Shown piece by piece: positions 52,172 to 60,019 of a stretch of DNA of 64,000 nucleotides. The first letter of the stretch is position 1. Each line of letters begins with the position of its first letter. Source of the stretch: Mycobacterium sp. Z3061 (GTDB taxonomy: Bacteria > Actinomycetota > Actinomycetes > Mycobacteriales > Mycobacteriaceae); the NCBI RefSeq assembly GCF_031583025.1, contig NZ_CP134062.1, positions 186,001 to 250,000 on the forward strand, given 5' to 3'. The translations under genes and the position numbers were made by a program. A model generated the notes under the pieces. It made no database searches. It worked only from the letters and a program-made list of their open reading frames with translations, and had not been told where the DNA came from.

Positions 52172-53362
52172 TCAGGCGGCGAAGAGTTTGATCGGCAGGT
52201 GATGGTGCCGGTGGATGATGTTGTTGACTGCCCAGACCGGTTGCCCGGTCACCTCGATCCGTTCGACGCGTTCCAGCAGGGCCCGCAATATGGCGGCGGT
52301 CTCCATCCGGGCGAGACCCTGGCCGGCGCACGCGTGGGTGCCGTTGCCGAATCCGATCTGGCGCCCGGCGTCCCTGCGGATATCGAAGGTGTCCGGGCTG
52401 TCCCACTCGGCCTCGTCCCGGTTGGCCGATGCGTACAGGATCAGCAGCCGAGAACCCCGGCGAATCGGCGTGCCGTCGATTTCGGTGTCGACGCGGACCT
52501 GCCGGGCGAATGCCCGCAGCGGTGATTCGTAGCGGATGACCTCGTTGATCGCATTCTGGAGCAGGGTGGGGTCGTCCTTGAGCAGCCGCCATTGCTCGGG
52601 GTGGGTCGCAAGCAGGTAGACGGCGTTGGAGATGGCGCTGATCGTGGTGTCGAGCGAGGGGGCGATGTAGTCGACCATGAGCTTCGGGCATTCCGCGTGG
52701 GTGAGCTTGCCTTCATCGGCGGCGCGGAGCAGTTCGTGCGCCATGCTCCCCTCGAGTACCGAGCGGTTTCGCACTACCCGACGCGCGAACATCAGCATCT
52801 GCAGGCTGCGTGGAATCGCTTTGACGGCTTGCCAATTGAGCGGACCCAGGATGTCGAAGGTGGCCCCGCCCCACGCGATCAGGTGCTCGCGCTCGTCGCG
52901 CGGCCAACCGACGAGATCGGGAACGATCGCCAGCGGGAGTGCGGTGGCGAGATCGGCGACCGCGTCGACGCTGCCCCGGTGCGCCGCGGCTTCGACGACG
53001 GCATCGGCCCGTTCGTCTATCGCTTCCCCGACCGAGCGCAGCGCCCTGGGAAGGAGGCGGTGCGCGAGCAACTTGCGACGTTGATCGTGTTCGGCGCCGT
53101 CGCTGTTGAGCGTGGTGCCACGGGACAGTCGATTGCTGAGCGGGTTGAGCGCGACACCGTTGCCGGAGATGAACAGCTCGTCGTTGCGCAGTGTGGCCTT
53201 GCACTCCGCGTAACGCGGCAGCGCGTACACCCGGTGCCGGCGCAGCCACACCACGGATCCCACCCGGCGCAGTCGCTGGTAGTGCGGATAGGGGTTGAGC
53301 AGGGCTTCGGTGCTGTAGATATTCCCGCCGTCGACAGCCACGCCGTCCGGGGCTGGACCCAT
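52172..53362 (-). CDS. Cytochrome P450
   Basis: A bacterial P450 of 396 aa. The ExxR motif is NEVIRYESP and the heme loop is GFGNGTHACAGQGLARME with the axial cysteine. The I-helix oxygen-activation motif reads APSLDTT, so the conserved Ala/Gly-Gly pair before the acidic residue and threonine is changed to Pro-Ser. A strong ribosome site GAGGAGG precedes the ATG at 53362. The substrate is unknown. Two palindromes lie just upstream (53400-53413 and 53444-53457). No ferredoxin gene is adjacent. Confidence 0.93.
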   Translation of the reverse strand: MGPAPDGVAVDGGNIYSTEALLNPYPHYQRLRRVGSVVWLRRHRVYALPRYAECKATLRNDELFISGNGVALNPLSNRLSRGTTLNSDGAEHDQRRKLLAHRLLPRALRSVGEAIDERADAVVEAAAHRGSVDAVADLATALPLAIVPDLVGWPRDEREHLIAWGGATFDILGPLNWQAVKAIPRSLQMLMFARRVVRNRSVLEGSMAHELLRAADEGKLTHAECPKLMVDYIAPSLDTTISAISNAVYLLATHPEQWRLLKDDPTLLQNAINEVIRYESPLRAFARQVRVDTEIDGTPIRRGSRLLILYASANRDEAEWDSPDTFDIRRDAGRQIGFGNGTHACAGQGLARMETAAILRALLERVERIEVTGQPVWAVNNIIHRHHHLPIKLFAA

Positions 53363-53399
53363 GAGTAAACCTCCTCGGGAAACTCAGGCGGACGGATTC

Positions 53400-53457
53400 T
53401 GACGAAATCGTCACATACTTCGGCCTGCCGCGTCAACACTTTCTGACGAAACCGTCA
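53400..53457. promoter_or_regulatory. Tandem TetR-type palindromes upstream of P450
   Basis: TGACGA-aa-TCGTCA (53400-53413) is a perfect 14-bp inverted repeat, and TGACGA-aa-CCGTCA (53444-53457) is a one-mismatch copy 44 bp away. The TGAC-N6-GTCA form is common among TetR-family operators. They sit between the P450 (divergent, start 53362) and the Nudix gene (start 53493) and could control either or both. No TetR gene is adjacent. Confidence 0.55.
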
Positions 53458-53492
53458 CCCGCGCGACGTTCCGCCGGGCATATGGTCGATCG

Positions 53493-54212
53493 GTGACCAT
53501 CGCCTATGACGACGCCTTGCGGGAACAGATCCGGGCTCGCTTGGCGGTTCACGAACGCCGCGCCGTCACCGACCCGACGAAGCGGCACGCCGCCGTGGCG
53601 GTGGTGCTTGTCGACTCTGAGATCGGTGAAGACCGGGTGGACCCTGCCCCGCTGGACGAATGGCTGGACGGCCGTCCACTGCCGGACGAACTGCTCGACG
53701 GTCACATGATCGACGTCGCCGGTGGGGCCGCATTTCTGTTGTGTCGCAGGGCTTCTCGGCTGCGGACTCATGCCGCCCAATGGGCGCTGCCCGGTGGCCG
53801 CCTGGATCCGGGTGAAACGGTGATCGAGGCCGCGCTGCGGGAATTGGACGAAGAGGTCGGTGTGCTGCTGCCGGACTCGGCGGTGCTGGGTCTGCTCGAC
53901 GACTACCCGACCAGGTCGGGATACGTCATCACGCCGGTCGTCATCTGGGGCGGTGGCCGGCTGGAGCTACGGCCGGCTCCCGACGAAGTGCTGGCTGTCT
54001 ATCGGGTCGGTTTGCACCAGTTGCAGCGCCCCGATTCGCCGCGCTACATCAGCATCGAGGAAAGCCCGCGTCCGGTCGTGCAGATCCCGTTGGGCAACGA
54101 CCTGATCCACGCGCCGACGGGTGCGGTGCTGTTGCAATTGCGGTGGCTGGGATTGGAAGGCCGCCACGACCGGGTCGACGAACTCGAGCAACCGACATTT
54201 GCTTGGAGCTAG
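53493..54212 (+). CDS. Nudix hydrolase
   Basis: A 239-aa Nudix-fold hydrolase. The Nudix box is complete: GRLDPGETVIEAALREL, directly followed by DEEVGV, matching Gx5Ex7REUxEExGU. The length, the N-terminal region before the fold and the segment LPGGRLDPGE resemble the coenzyme A pyrophosphatase-like group, but the substrate cannot be fixed. The GTG at 53493 is used. It converges with the Cys-rich membrane protein gene, 2 bp apart. Confidence 0.9.
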   Translation: MTIAYDDALREQIRARLAVHERRAVTDPTKRHAAVAVVLVDSEIGEDRVDPAPLDEWLDGRPLPDELLDGHMIDVAGGAAFLLCRRASRLRTHAAQWALPGGRLDPGETVIEAALRELDEEVGVLLPDSAVLGLLDDYPTRSGYVITPVVIWGGGRLELRPAPDEVLAVYRVGLHQLQRPDSPRYISIEESPRPVVQIPLGNDLIHAPTGAVLLQLRWLGLEGRHDRVDELEQPTFAWS

Positions 54213-54214
54213 CG

Positions 54215-54514
54215 TCAGTTGCTGCCGCCGCAGCCTCCGCCGCCGCACCCGCTGCCGCCGCCGCAGCCGCTGGACCCGCCCCCGCAGCCGCTGGACCCAC
54301 CACTGCAGCCACTGGAACTGCAGCCGCCCGAGCTGCAGCTGCTGCCGCCGCCGCAGCCGCTCGAGCCGCCACCGGATCCGGCGCCGGATCCCCAGATGGC
54401 GCTATTCGAGCCTCCTCCCCGCCCCGAACGCGAGAAGCGGATGAGCGAGACGACAAGACACACCGCGCCGAAACCCAACGCGATCAGCAACATGACTCCG
54501 CCGCTCATGCGCAA
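54215..54514 (-). CDS. Small membrane protein with Gly/Ser/Cys-rich tail
   Basis: A 99-aa protein. It begins with one hydrophobic segment (VMLLIALGFGAVCLVVSLI), then a short basic stretch, and from about residue 33 is almost only Gly, Ser and Cys in repeats such as SSGCGGGSSC and GGGSGCGGGGCGG. Such low-complexity Cys/Gly tails occur on uncharacterised bacterial membrane proteins. It is divergent from the GRDP-like gene with 62 bp between starts, and the two are probably functionally linked. Its function is unknown. Low-complexity DNA makes frame assignment less certain, but the N-terminal membrane segment argues it is real. Confidence 0.7.
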   Translation of the reverse strand: MRMSGGVMLLIALGFGAVCLVVSLIRFSRSGRGGGSNSAIWGSGAGSGGGSSGCGGGSSCSSGGCSSSGCSGGSSGCGGGSSGCGGGSGCGGGGCGGSN

Positions 54515-54576
54515 AGGCTACGCGAGGATTCCGCGGGTAATCCGCGGCAATTCACAGCGCCCTTTACAGTGAGGGC

Positions 54577-55083
54577 GTGTGGGGCCGACGACCGAATCGC
54601 TATGGTCGGGCGCGCGTCGCGGTGACCGAGCTCGAACTGCCCCCGGCCGTGTTCAAGACCTGCCCGTGGCAGCCGCGGGCACTGGTGGAGACCGGGTTGC
54701 GGCAGTGGCTGCGCTGCTGCGCGGCCGCGCTTCCGGATGATCAGGTGATCGGCATGCCGTCGCGCGCTATCGATGAGGCCTGGCACGGGCTGATCCTGTG
54801 CACCGCGCGGTATGCGGCGTTCTGCGACCGGGCGTACGGGAGGTTTCTGCACCACCACCCCGAAGGCGGCGCGCCGGCCGACGCCTGCGGCGACTCGGCG
54901 GCCGAACAGCTCCGCAGGACGATCATCGCCTGGGAGCTGGTTGCCGAGCCTGGCGAGCAGTGCGTGTTGTGGGATCTCGACGAGCGGGTGGGTGTCGATC
55001 GGCCCTGGGGTGTGAGCGCCGATCGCGTCGCCGAGATCCGATCCGCGGTGGCCCGCAACCGGTCCGGCGCCCGCGTGCTGTAG
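54577..55083 (+). CDS. GRDP-like (glycine-rich domain-containing protein-like) conserved protein
   Basis: A 168-aa protein with the segment IDEAWHGLILCTARYAAFC followed by RFLHHHP, which resembles the W-H...Y..FC...G..LHHxP pattern of the GRDP-like family found near Gly/Cys-tailed membrane proteins. No membrane segment is present, so it is likely cytoplasmic. It is divergent from such a protein here and 9 bp upstream of the thioesterase gene. The start may be the GTG at 54577 or the GTG at 54622 (VTELELPPAV). Function unknown. Confidence 0.75.
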   Translation: MWGRRPNRYGRARVAVTELELPPAVFKTCPWQPRALVETGLRQWLRCCAAALPDDQVIGMPSRAIDEAWHGLILCTARYAAFCDRAYGRFLHHHPEGGAPADACGDSAAEQLRRTIIAWELVAEPGEQCVLWDLDERVGVDRPWGVSADRVAEIRSAVARNRSGARVL

Positions 55084-55092
55084 AAACACGGT

Positions 55093-55929
55093 GTGCAAGG
55101 CAATTCCGGCGACGCTGCCTCCGCATCGCAGCGACCGTACTTTGTCCGCGACGAAAAGCGTTATATACCAAATGAAATCGCTCGGGGAGGCTGGGGGCCG
55201 TCGCTGAGCGGCCACGTCGTCGGCGGCCTGCTCGGTTGGGCGGCCGAACAGCTCGTGGACGACCCGCAGTTTCAACCGGCGCGCCTGACCATCGATCTGC
55301 CGCGCCCGGCCGCCCTGGAACCGGTCGAGGTGCGCACCCGGGTGCGGCAGGACCGTCGGCGCCTGCGCCTGGTGGAAATGGTGCTGTTGCAGGACCGCAA
55401 TCCGGTTGCGCAGGCCAGCGCGCTCTTTCTGCGGCGCGGGCCGCAGCCCGACGGGCAGGTGTGGTCACAACCCGTACAGATGCCGCCACTTCCGGCTGAG
55501 CAGGGCAACGTCGAGTCGCTCTTCATCCGGACCTACGGCTGGGGTGCGGATATCCAGAACCCTGAGCCCGATTGGGCGCGCACACCCGGGCAGAAGTACA
55601 CCTGGCTGCGGGAAACTCGCCCGTTGGTCGATGCCGAACCGATGACCGCCTTCACCCGCGCGGCCATGGCCGGTGACATCACGGCCTCCATCGCCAACTG
55701 GGGCGATCGGGGACCGCAATTCATCAACGTCGATTACACCCTCACGCTCAGCAGGCTGCCCGACGGCCCGTACCTCGGCCTGGCGTCGCTGACCCACTAC
55801 AGTGACGGCGGAGTGGCGACGGGTTCAGCGGTGCTGGTCGACGCCGGCGGTCCGATCGGCAACTGCGTATCGGTCGCCATCGCCCAGACCGGGTTCCTGG
55901 CTCCGCCGAAAACCGTTGCGGCCGAGTAA
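55093..55929 (+). CDS. Thioesterase family protein (acyl-CoA thioesterase-like, double hotdog)
   Basis: A 278-aa protein with two hotdog-like halves, the first containing GPSLSGHVVGGLLGWAAEQ and ARLTIDLPRPAALEPVEV, the second FINVDYTLTLSRLPDG and LGLASLTHYSDGGVATGSA. This layout matches the TesB-like thioesterase families common in mycobacteria, which hydrolyse acyl-CoAs. It follows the GRDP-like gene by 9 bp and starts with GTG. The substrate is unknown. Confidence 0.85.
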   Translation: MQGNSGDAASASQRPYFVRDEKRYIPNEIARGGWGPSLSGHVVGGLLGWAAEQLVDDPQFQPARLTIDLPRPAALEPVEVRTRVRQDRRRLRLVEMVLLQDRNPVAQASALFLRRGPQPDGQVWSQPVQMPPLPAEQGNVESLFIRTYGWGADIQNPEPDWARTPGQKYTWLRETRPLVDAEPMTAFTRAAMAGDITASIANWGDRGPQFINVDYTLTLSRLPDGPYLGLASLTHYSDGGVATGSAVLVDAGGPIGNCVSVAIAQTGFLAPPKTVAAE

Positions 55930-55936
55930 CGCCTGA

Positions 55937-57166
55937 TCACCCGTTCTGGCGGTGCGCATCCCGGCGCAGCCGCATTGCCCGGCTGATCGCGACGGCGGCC
56001 GCCAAACCTGCCAGTGCCACGAAAATCGTCGTCGTTTCCCGGCCCGGCCCGAGCATGGCCAGCAGCAGCGGCAGGGCGAAACCCAGGTAGGTGACCGAGT
56101 AGAACACCCCGGTGAGTGTTCCGCGGATACGTTGCGGCGCAGCGGCTTCCAAATCGATCAGACCCTCGCGCAGGCACAGGCCCGAAGCGCAGCCGAGCAG
56201 CACCACGACCGCCATCCCGACACCGAGCGGAATGTCGGTGGGAGCGGCCGCGATCACGACGTAACCGAGCGCGGCCAACAACGCGCCGATCGTGCCGGTC
56301 TGCGGGCCCCAGTGGCGCACGCGGGCGACGACCTGGCTGATCCCGCTGGCCCCGTTGGTGATCAGAGCCGCCGTCCCGGCGGCCAACGGAGCGGCCAGCC
56401 CGGTGTGAACCCGGGTGGGAATCGTGACGAAAGCCAGTGTGGCCGAGATGAACACCCAGGGCGCCAACGGCATCGCCCAGCTCAACGCCCGCCGCGTGCC
56501 ATGGCCCCCGCCAGCTGCCGTCGGCACCAGCGCCGGCGCCGTGGAGGTATCCCCACGCAGGCCGATGCCTGCAGCGATCATCGCCACCGCGATGAGTACG
56601 GCGGCAATGCCGAATGACGCCGGGATGCCGGAATGCCCGCGTGCCGAGATCAATCCCGAAGCGAACGGCCCCACGGCGAAGCCGGCGATCAGCACCGTGC
56701 CGGCCAGGGCCGCACCCGCGGGTCCCTTGAGGTCGGATGCCCATGCCGTACCGGAGCTGACGGCCAGGCCTACCCCGAAACCGACGATCAGACGGCCCAC
56801 CAGCAAGGCCTCGGGCTGCTGCGACAGGAACATGGTGACCGTTCCGGCCAGCGCCGCACCCGCGCCCGCCAACGCCACCGACGGACGGCCGAACGCGTCC
56901 GACGCACGCCCACCGAGCAGCAGGCCCGGCAGCAGCCCCAGCGCGTAGATTCCGAACATGGTGTCAAGGGCGGCCACCGTCAGGTGTTGGTGGTCGCTGA
57001 TGGCCGGTATGAGCGCGGCAAAGTGATTGGCCGCCCACCCCATAGCCAGCAGGACGGCCAATACGCCGGCGAACAGCACACTCGACCGATCCGCTTGACC
57101 GTGTGTCGGTTCCCCGGCTGGCAGGTCTGCCAGGGTGGTCGCCCCGTTAGGCCTCATCACGGACAT
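55937..57166 (-). CDS. Major facilitator superfamily transporter
   Basis: An integral membrane protein of about 409 aa with about twelve hydrophobic segments. The loop between helices 2 and 3 has GGRASDAFGRPSV, the MFS motif A variant, and PEALLVGRLIVGFGVGLAVSS follows in helices 4-5. The region around 57169-57175 has GAGGAGG; it sits too near the ATG at 57166, and GTG 57160 or ATG 57157 have better spacing, so the start is uncertain by three residues. It converges with the thioesterase gene. Substrate unknown; drug-efflux-like. Confidence 0.88.
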   Translation of the reverse strand: MSVMRPNGATTLADLPAGEPTHGQADRSSVLFAGVLAVLLAMGWAANHFAALIPAISDHQHLTVAALDTMFGIYALGLLPGLLLGGRASDAFGRPSVALAGAGAALAGTVTMFLSQQPEALLVGRLIVGFGVGLAVSSGTAWASDLKGPAGAALAGTVLIAGFAVGPFASGLISARGHSGIPASFGIAAVLIAVAMIAAGIGLRGDTSTAPALVPTAAGGGHGTRRALSWAMPLAPWVFISATLAFVTIPTRVHTGLAAPLAAGTAALITNGASGISQVVARVRHWGPQTGTIGALLAALGYVVIAAAPTDIPLGVGMAVVVLLGCASGLCLREGLIDLEAAAPQRIRGTLTGVFYSVTYLGFALPLLLAMLGPGRETTTIFVALAGLAAAVAISRAMRLRRDAHRQNG

Positions 57167-57275
57167 CCCCTCCTCAACTGGCCACCGGTGCAACGACGAC
57201 GGCTCCCTCCGCGATATTCCTGATCGAGACCCATGTCACTTCTCGCCGCGGCGGTTTCGTGCTAGACACCAGTAC

Positions 57276-58085
57276 GTGGCAGAACCGGCAGTGCTCCTCG
57301 AGCGGGACCAGCACATCCTCACCATCACCCTCAACCGCCCCGAGAAACGCAACGCCTTCAATCCGGAAGTGCTGTGCCGGCTCGCCGATGCCTGGGATCT
57401 TCTGGACGACGACCCGGACCTGCGGGTCGCGATCCTGACCGGGGCGGCCGGCAACTTCTCCGCCGGTGCGGATCTGGACCGGCTGGTCGGCGCCCTGATC
57501 GCCGGCGATCCTCCGCAGAATGAGTACGAGGAGCGGGTCAGGTCCGATTTCTCGTTGATTTACAAGGGTTTTCTGAAAGACCACTACGTCAAGAAGCCGA
57601 TCATCGCCGCGGTCGAGGGCTACTGCTACGCGGGCGGGATGGAGATCCTGCAGGCCTTCGATATCCGGGTGGCCGCCGAGAACGCACAGTTGGCGATCAG
57701 CGAAGTGCAGCGCGGGCTGTTCCCGATGAGCGCGTCGACGATCAGGTTGCCGCGCCAGATCCCGTACACCGTCGCCATGGAGATGCTGATCGCCGGCACT
57801 CCGATCTCCGGGCGACGCGCCTACGAGGTGGGCCTGGTCGGAAACGTCACCCCCGCAGGAGGTGCGCTGGGCCGGGCTCGTGAGATAGCGCAGCAAGTGG
57901 CGGCGAACGGTCCGCTGGCGGTCCGGAACATCAAGGCATCCGTCGTCGAGAATCTGGAAAAGACTGAGGCCGAAGCTTTTCCGCGGGAACTAGAACTCGG
58001 TATGGCCGTGATGGGGTCTGCCGACGCGAAGGAGGGGCCGCGTGCGTTCCTGGAGAAGCGGCCCCCGAACTTCACCGGCACGTGA
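57276..58085 (+). CDS. Crotonase-superfamily protein (enoyl-CoA hydratase/isomerase)
   Basis: A 269-aa cytoplasmic enzyme of acyl-CoA metabolism. Family features are LTITLNRPEKRNAFNPEV, GNFSAGADLDRL and AVEGYCYAGGMEILQAFDIRV for the oxyanion hole, SEVQRGLFPMSAST, and the C-terminal GPRAFLEKRPPNFTG. I chose the GTG at 57276 since the protein-like sequence starts there; the frame is open further up to 57135 without protein-like content. It is distinct from the cluster DpgD and is likely a fatty-acid or steroid side-chain enzyme. It overlaps the convergent DUF998 gene end by 14 bp. Confidence 0.88.
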   Translation: MAEPAVLLERDQHILTITLNRPEKRNAFNPEVLCRLADAWDLLDDDPDLRVAILTGAAGNFSAGADLDRLVGALIAGDPPQNEYEERVRSDFSLIYKGFLKDHYVKKPIIAAVEGYCYAGGMEILQAFDIRVAAENAQLAISEVQRGLFPMSASTIRLPRQIPYTVAMEMLIAGTPISGRRAYEVGLVGNVTPAGGALGRAREIAQQVAANGPLAVRNIKASVVENLEKTEAEAFPRELELGMAVMGSADAKEGPRAFLEKRPPNFTGT

Positions 58086-58662
58086 GGGTGGCGTCGTCTC
58101 GACGCCTCAGCAGCATGGCCGCAGTGAGTAACTGCCAGAGGAAAATCGAGTAGGCGCTGCCACGTTCCCAGACACCGACGGGCAGTGCTGTAGCGCCGGC
58201 CACCAGCAGTGCCAGGCACAGAAAACCTACGGCCGCAATCACTGTCGACACCGTGCGATACCAGCGCGGCGGCGCCGCTAACAGTACCGATCCGGCCAGA
58301 ATGGCGGCGTTGCCGCCGACAAGTGCCAGCGCCGCGCCGGTGAGATGTATCGGTCCGCTGGGCACCGTGCCGACCAGAATGTTGCCGACGGCATTCGCGG
58401 AGACCAGCGCCACGAACAGTCGGCACTGCCGCGCGACGGGCACACCGACGATCAACAGCGTTCCGAGCAGGAACATGGCGCCCTGTAGGCAGAACGCCGC
58501 ATGCATCAACGAGGCGCGGGGGCCCTCCCTGCCGAGATCACTGATGTAGTTGCGCGCATAGCTGTAGGCCGGCAGATAGGCGGCGGCAGCGAGCGCTTCC
58601 AGGATCAGATAACCGGCGACACCCACAACCCAGAGGATGGGTCCCGCGATGCGCCGGGTCAC
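58072..58662 (-). CDS. DUF998 family membrane protein
   Basis: A 196-aa protein with about six hydrophobic segments, including ILWVVGVAGYLILEAL and FLCLALLVAGATALPVGVW, and the segment YSYARNYISDLG typical of DUF998. The GTG at 58662 overlaps the stop of the upstream Cys-repeat gene (GTGA), so translation is likely coupled; the open frame runs to 58836 but only as a shadow of the upstream gene. The function of the family is unknown; the coupling suggests it works with the Cys-repeat protein. Confidence 0.82.
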   Translation of the reverse strand: MTRRIAGPILWVVGVAGYLILEALAAAAYLPAYSYARNYISDLGREGPRASLMHAAFCLQGAMFLLGTLLIVGVPVARQCRLFVALVSANAVGNILVGTVPSGPIHLTGAALALVGGNAAILAGSVLLAAPPRWYRTVSTVIAAVGFLCLALLVAGATALPVGVWERGSAYSIFLWQLLTAAMLLRRRDDATLTCR

Positions 58663-59186
58663 TCGCCGGGCTGCACGTGAACGTTCCTCAAGCCCTTGAC
58701 ATTTCGCAGACCCGAGCAGTTCACGCAGCCGACGCACCCGACGCAGTCGGTGCAGCGCACGCACGCGACGCAGGCCACGCACCTGGTGCAGGCGATGCAC
58801 GCCAGGCATGCCACGCATTCCCGGACCGCGACACACACCACCGTGAGCAGGCAGGCGATCACTCCGACGCTGCCGGCGGTGGCCGCCGATCCCGCGACCG
58901 CGACGCTGCCGGCAGTAGAGACCGACCCCGCCACCGCGACGCTGCCCGCGGTCGTCACGGATCCGGCCACCGCTACGCTGCCGGCGACTGCCGCCGATCC
59001 GGCGACCGCGACACTGTCGAGGACGGCGACCGAGCCCACGACGGACTCATTGTCAGGCTCGATGGTTACCGGCGAAGTCAAGGCAAGCATGCGCCTCATC
59101 ATGTCAGGCGTGCGGTCGAAGCTGAAGGCCTCGGTCGGGTGGCGACCGGCCGTCGTGTCGTCCGGCGCGGTCTGGAAGCCGGTCAT
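58659..59186 (-). CDS. Cys-triplet-repeat protein with Gly-Ser-Val-Ala hexapeptide repeats
   Basis: A 175-aa protein. Residues about 50-110 are tandem six-residue repeats of the form GSVAVA, GSAAVA, GSVTTA. Residues about 125-162 place a cysteine at every third position (ECVACLACIACTRC, then VACVACVRCTDC, then VGCVGCVNC), ending SGLRNVKGLRNV. Such periodic repeats suggest a beta-solenoid with a stack of thiols. It could bind metal or form disulfides, but no function is known to me. The ATG at 59186 is used. It overlaps the DUF998 gene by 4 bp and is divergent from the gene at 59223. Confidence 0.75.
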   Translation of the reverse strand: MTGFQTAPDDTTAGRHPTEAFSFDRTPDMMRRMLALTSPVTIEPDNESVVGSVAVLDSVAVAGSAAVAGSVAVAGSVTTAGSVAVAGSVSTAGSVAVAGSAATAGSVGVIACLLTVVCVAVRECVACLACIACTRCVACVACVRCTDCVGCVGCVNCSGLRNVKGLRNVHVQPGE

Positions 59187-59222
59187 AGAATTCGCTTGAC
59201 CCGGCAATTCGGGAGGAGCCAC

Positions 59223-59957
59223 GTGGACCTCGAGCGCATCACCCACCCATTGCGGCTGGCGCGGGGATCCCACCAGCCGGGTTCCGCCAAAGGCTGTGCG
59301 ATGAACGTCATTTCGTACATCAACGGCGACGAACGGATCACCGACTTTCCGGCCACCTCGGCGCGGCCACTGGCCGCGTTCGTCCAGCTGTGCAACGACC
59401 AACTGGCGGGGACCGACGGGTATCTGTCTCCGGAGGACGCCCTGGTTGCGCTCGATCTCGGCTGGCTGACAGTCGGTACCGCGGAGGTCGACGAGACCGT
59501 CATCAGGCCGTGGGTGTCCAAGTTGTTGATCAGTCCGCCCTGGGGTGTGGTGCGGTACGCCGATGGCGCCGCGGCCGAGGCGATCTCGGTGATCGCCGAG
59601 CTGCATCGCACGCTTGCCCCCGGTGCGATGCCCGACATCGCGAGCTGGGACACGGCTGCCCGGGCCGCCCGGGAGATCAGCGCCACGATGGCTCCGGGTG
59701 CCGAGAGGTACGCCGTCCGGGCCGCGTATCAATCGACCGCCCTCTCCGACGCCGAGGCATGGGACACACTAGATGCCGTGACCGGCAACGCTCTGCGTGC
59801 CCATCGGCTGGCGAACTTGGATCAGGGCCCGGCCCGGATCGTGGAGACGACGCGTCACGCGATCCGGTCCTGGCGGCGGCTGGCCGGCCTCTCGGTGGTC
59901 GGCAACGTCCCCGCATCGGTGGCCAAGGCCCTGCAGCGGAACGGAACGGCCGCCTAG
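59223..59957 (+). CDS. Conserved hypothetical protein
   Basis: A 244-aa protein, probably cytoplasmic: no signal or membrane segment. The N-terminus ITHPLRLARGSHQPGSAKGC and MNVISYINGD look conserved and non-random. GGGAGGA at 59210-59216 is well placed before the GTG at 59223, which decides the start; the frame is open to 58677 but that part overlaps the Cys-repeat gene. Its start codon is only 36 bp from the divergent Cys-repeat gene, so they likely share regulation. I do not recognise the family. Confidence 0.8.
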   Translation: MDLERITHPLRLARGSHQPGSAKGCAMNVISYINGDERITDFPATSARPLAAFVQLCNDQLAGTDGYLSPEDALVALDLGWLTVGTAEVDETVIRPWVSKLLISPPWGVVRYADGAAAEAISVIAELHRTLAPGAMPDIASWDTAARAAREISATMAPGAERYAVRAAYQSTALSDAEAWDTLDAVTGNALRAHRLANLDQGPARIVETTRHAIRSWRRLAGLSVVGNVPASVAKALQRNGTAA

Positions 59958-59968
59958 CAGGCTCGACC

Positions 59969-59993
59969 GTATACCGTAGGGGGTATGGTATAC
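59969..59993. promoter_or_regulatory. Candidate operator with G-tract palindrome before the DsbA-like gene
   Basis: GTATACC (59969-59975) and GGTATAC (59987-59993) form an inverted repeat around gtagggggtat, and a nested ATACC/GGTAT pair (59971-59986) has the look of CsoR-family operators (ATACC..G-tract..GGTAT). It lies about 27-50 bp upstream of the ATG at 60020. Which regulator binds is not known; no csoR-like gene is in the window. Confidence 0.45.
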
Positions 59994-60019
59994 AGGAAGG
60001 GCGAAAGGAGCTGACCGAA

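Noticed and set aside
58663..58836. N-terminal extension of the DUF998 protein
   Set aside because: The segment is Arg/Leu-rich shadow of the Cys-repeat coding sequence; the GTG at 58662 in a GTGA overlap is a natural start.
58677..59222. Upstream extension of the hypothetical gene at 59223, and a Thr/Ala-rich plus-strand frame 58696-59199
   Set aside because: Both run antisense over the Cys-repeat gene. A good Shine-Dalgarno supports the GTG at 59223, and the Thr-rich frame only mirrors the repeats.
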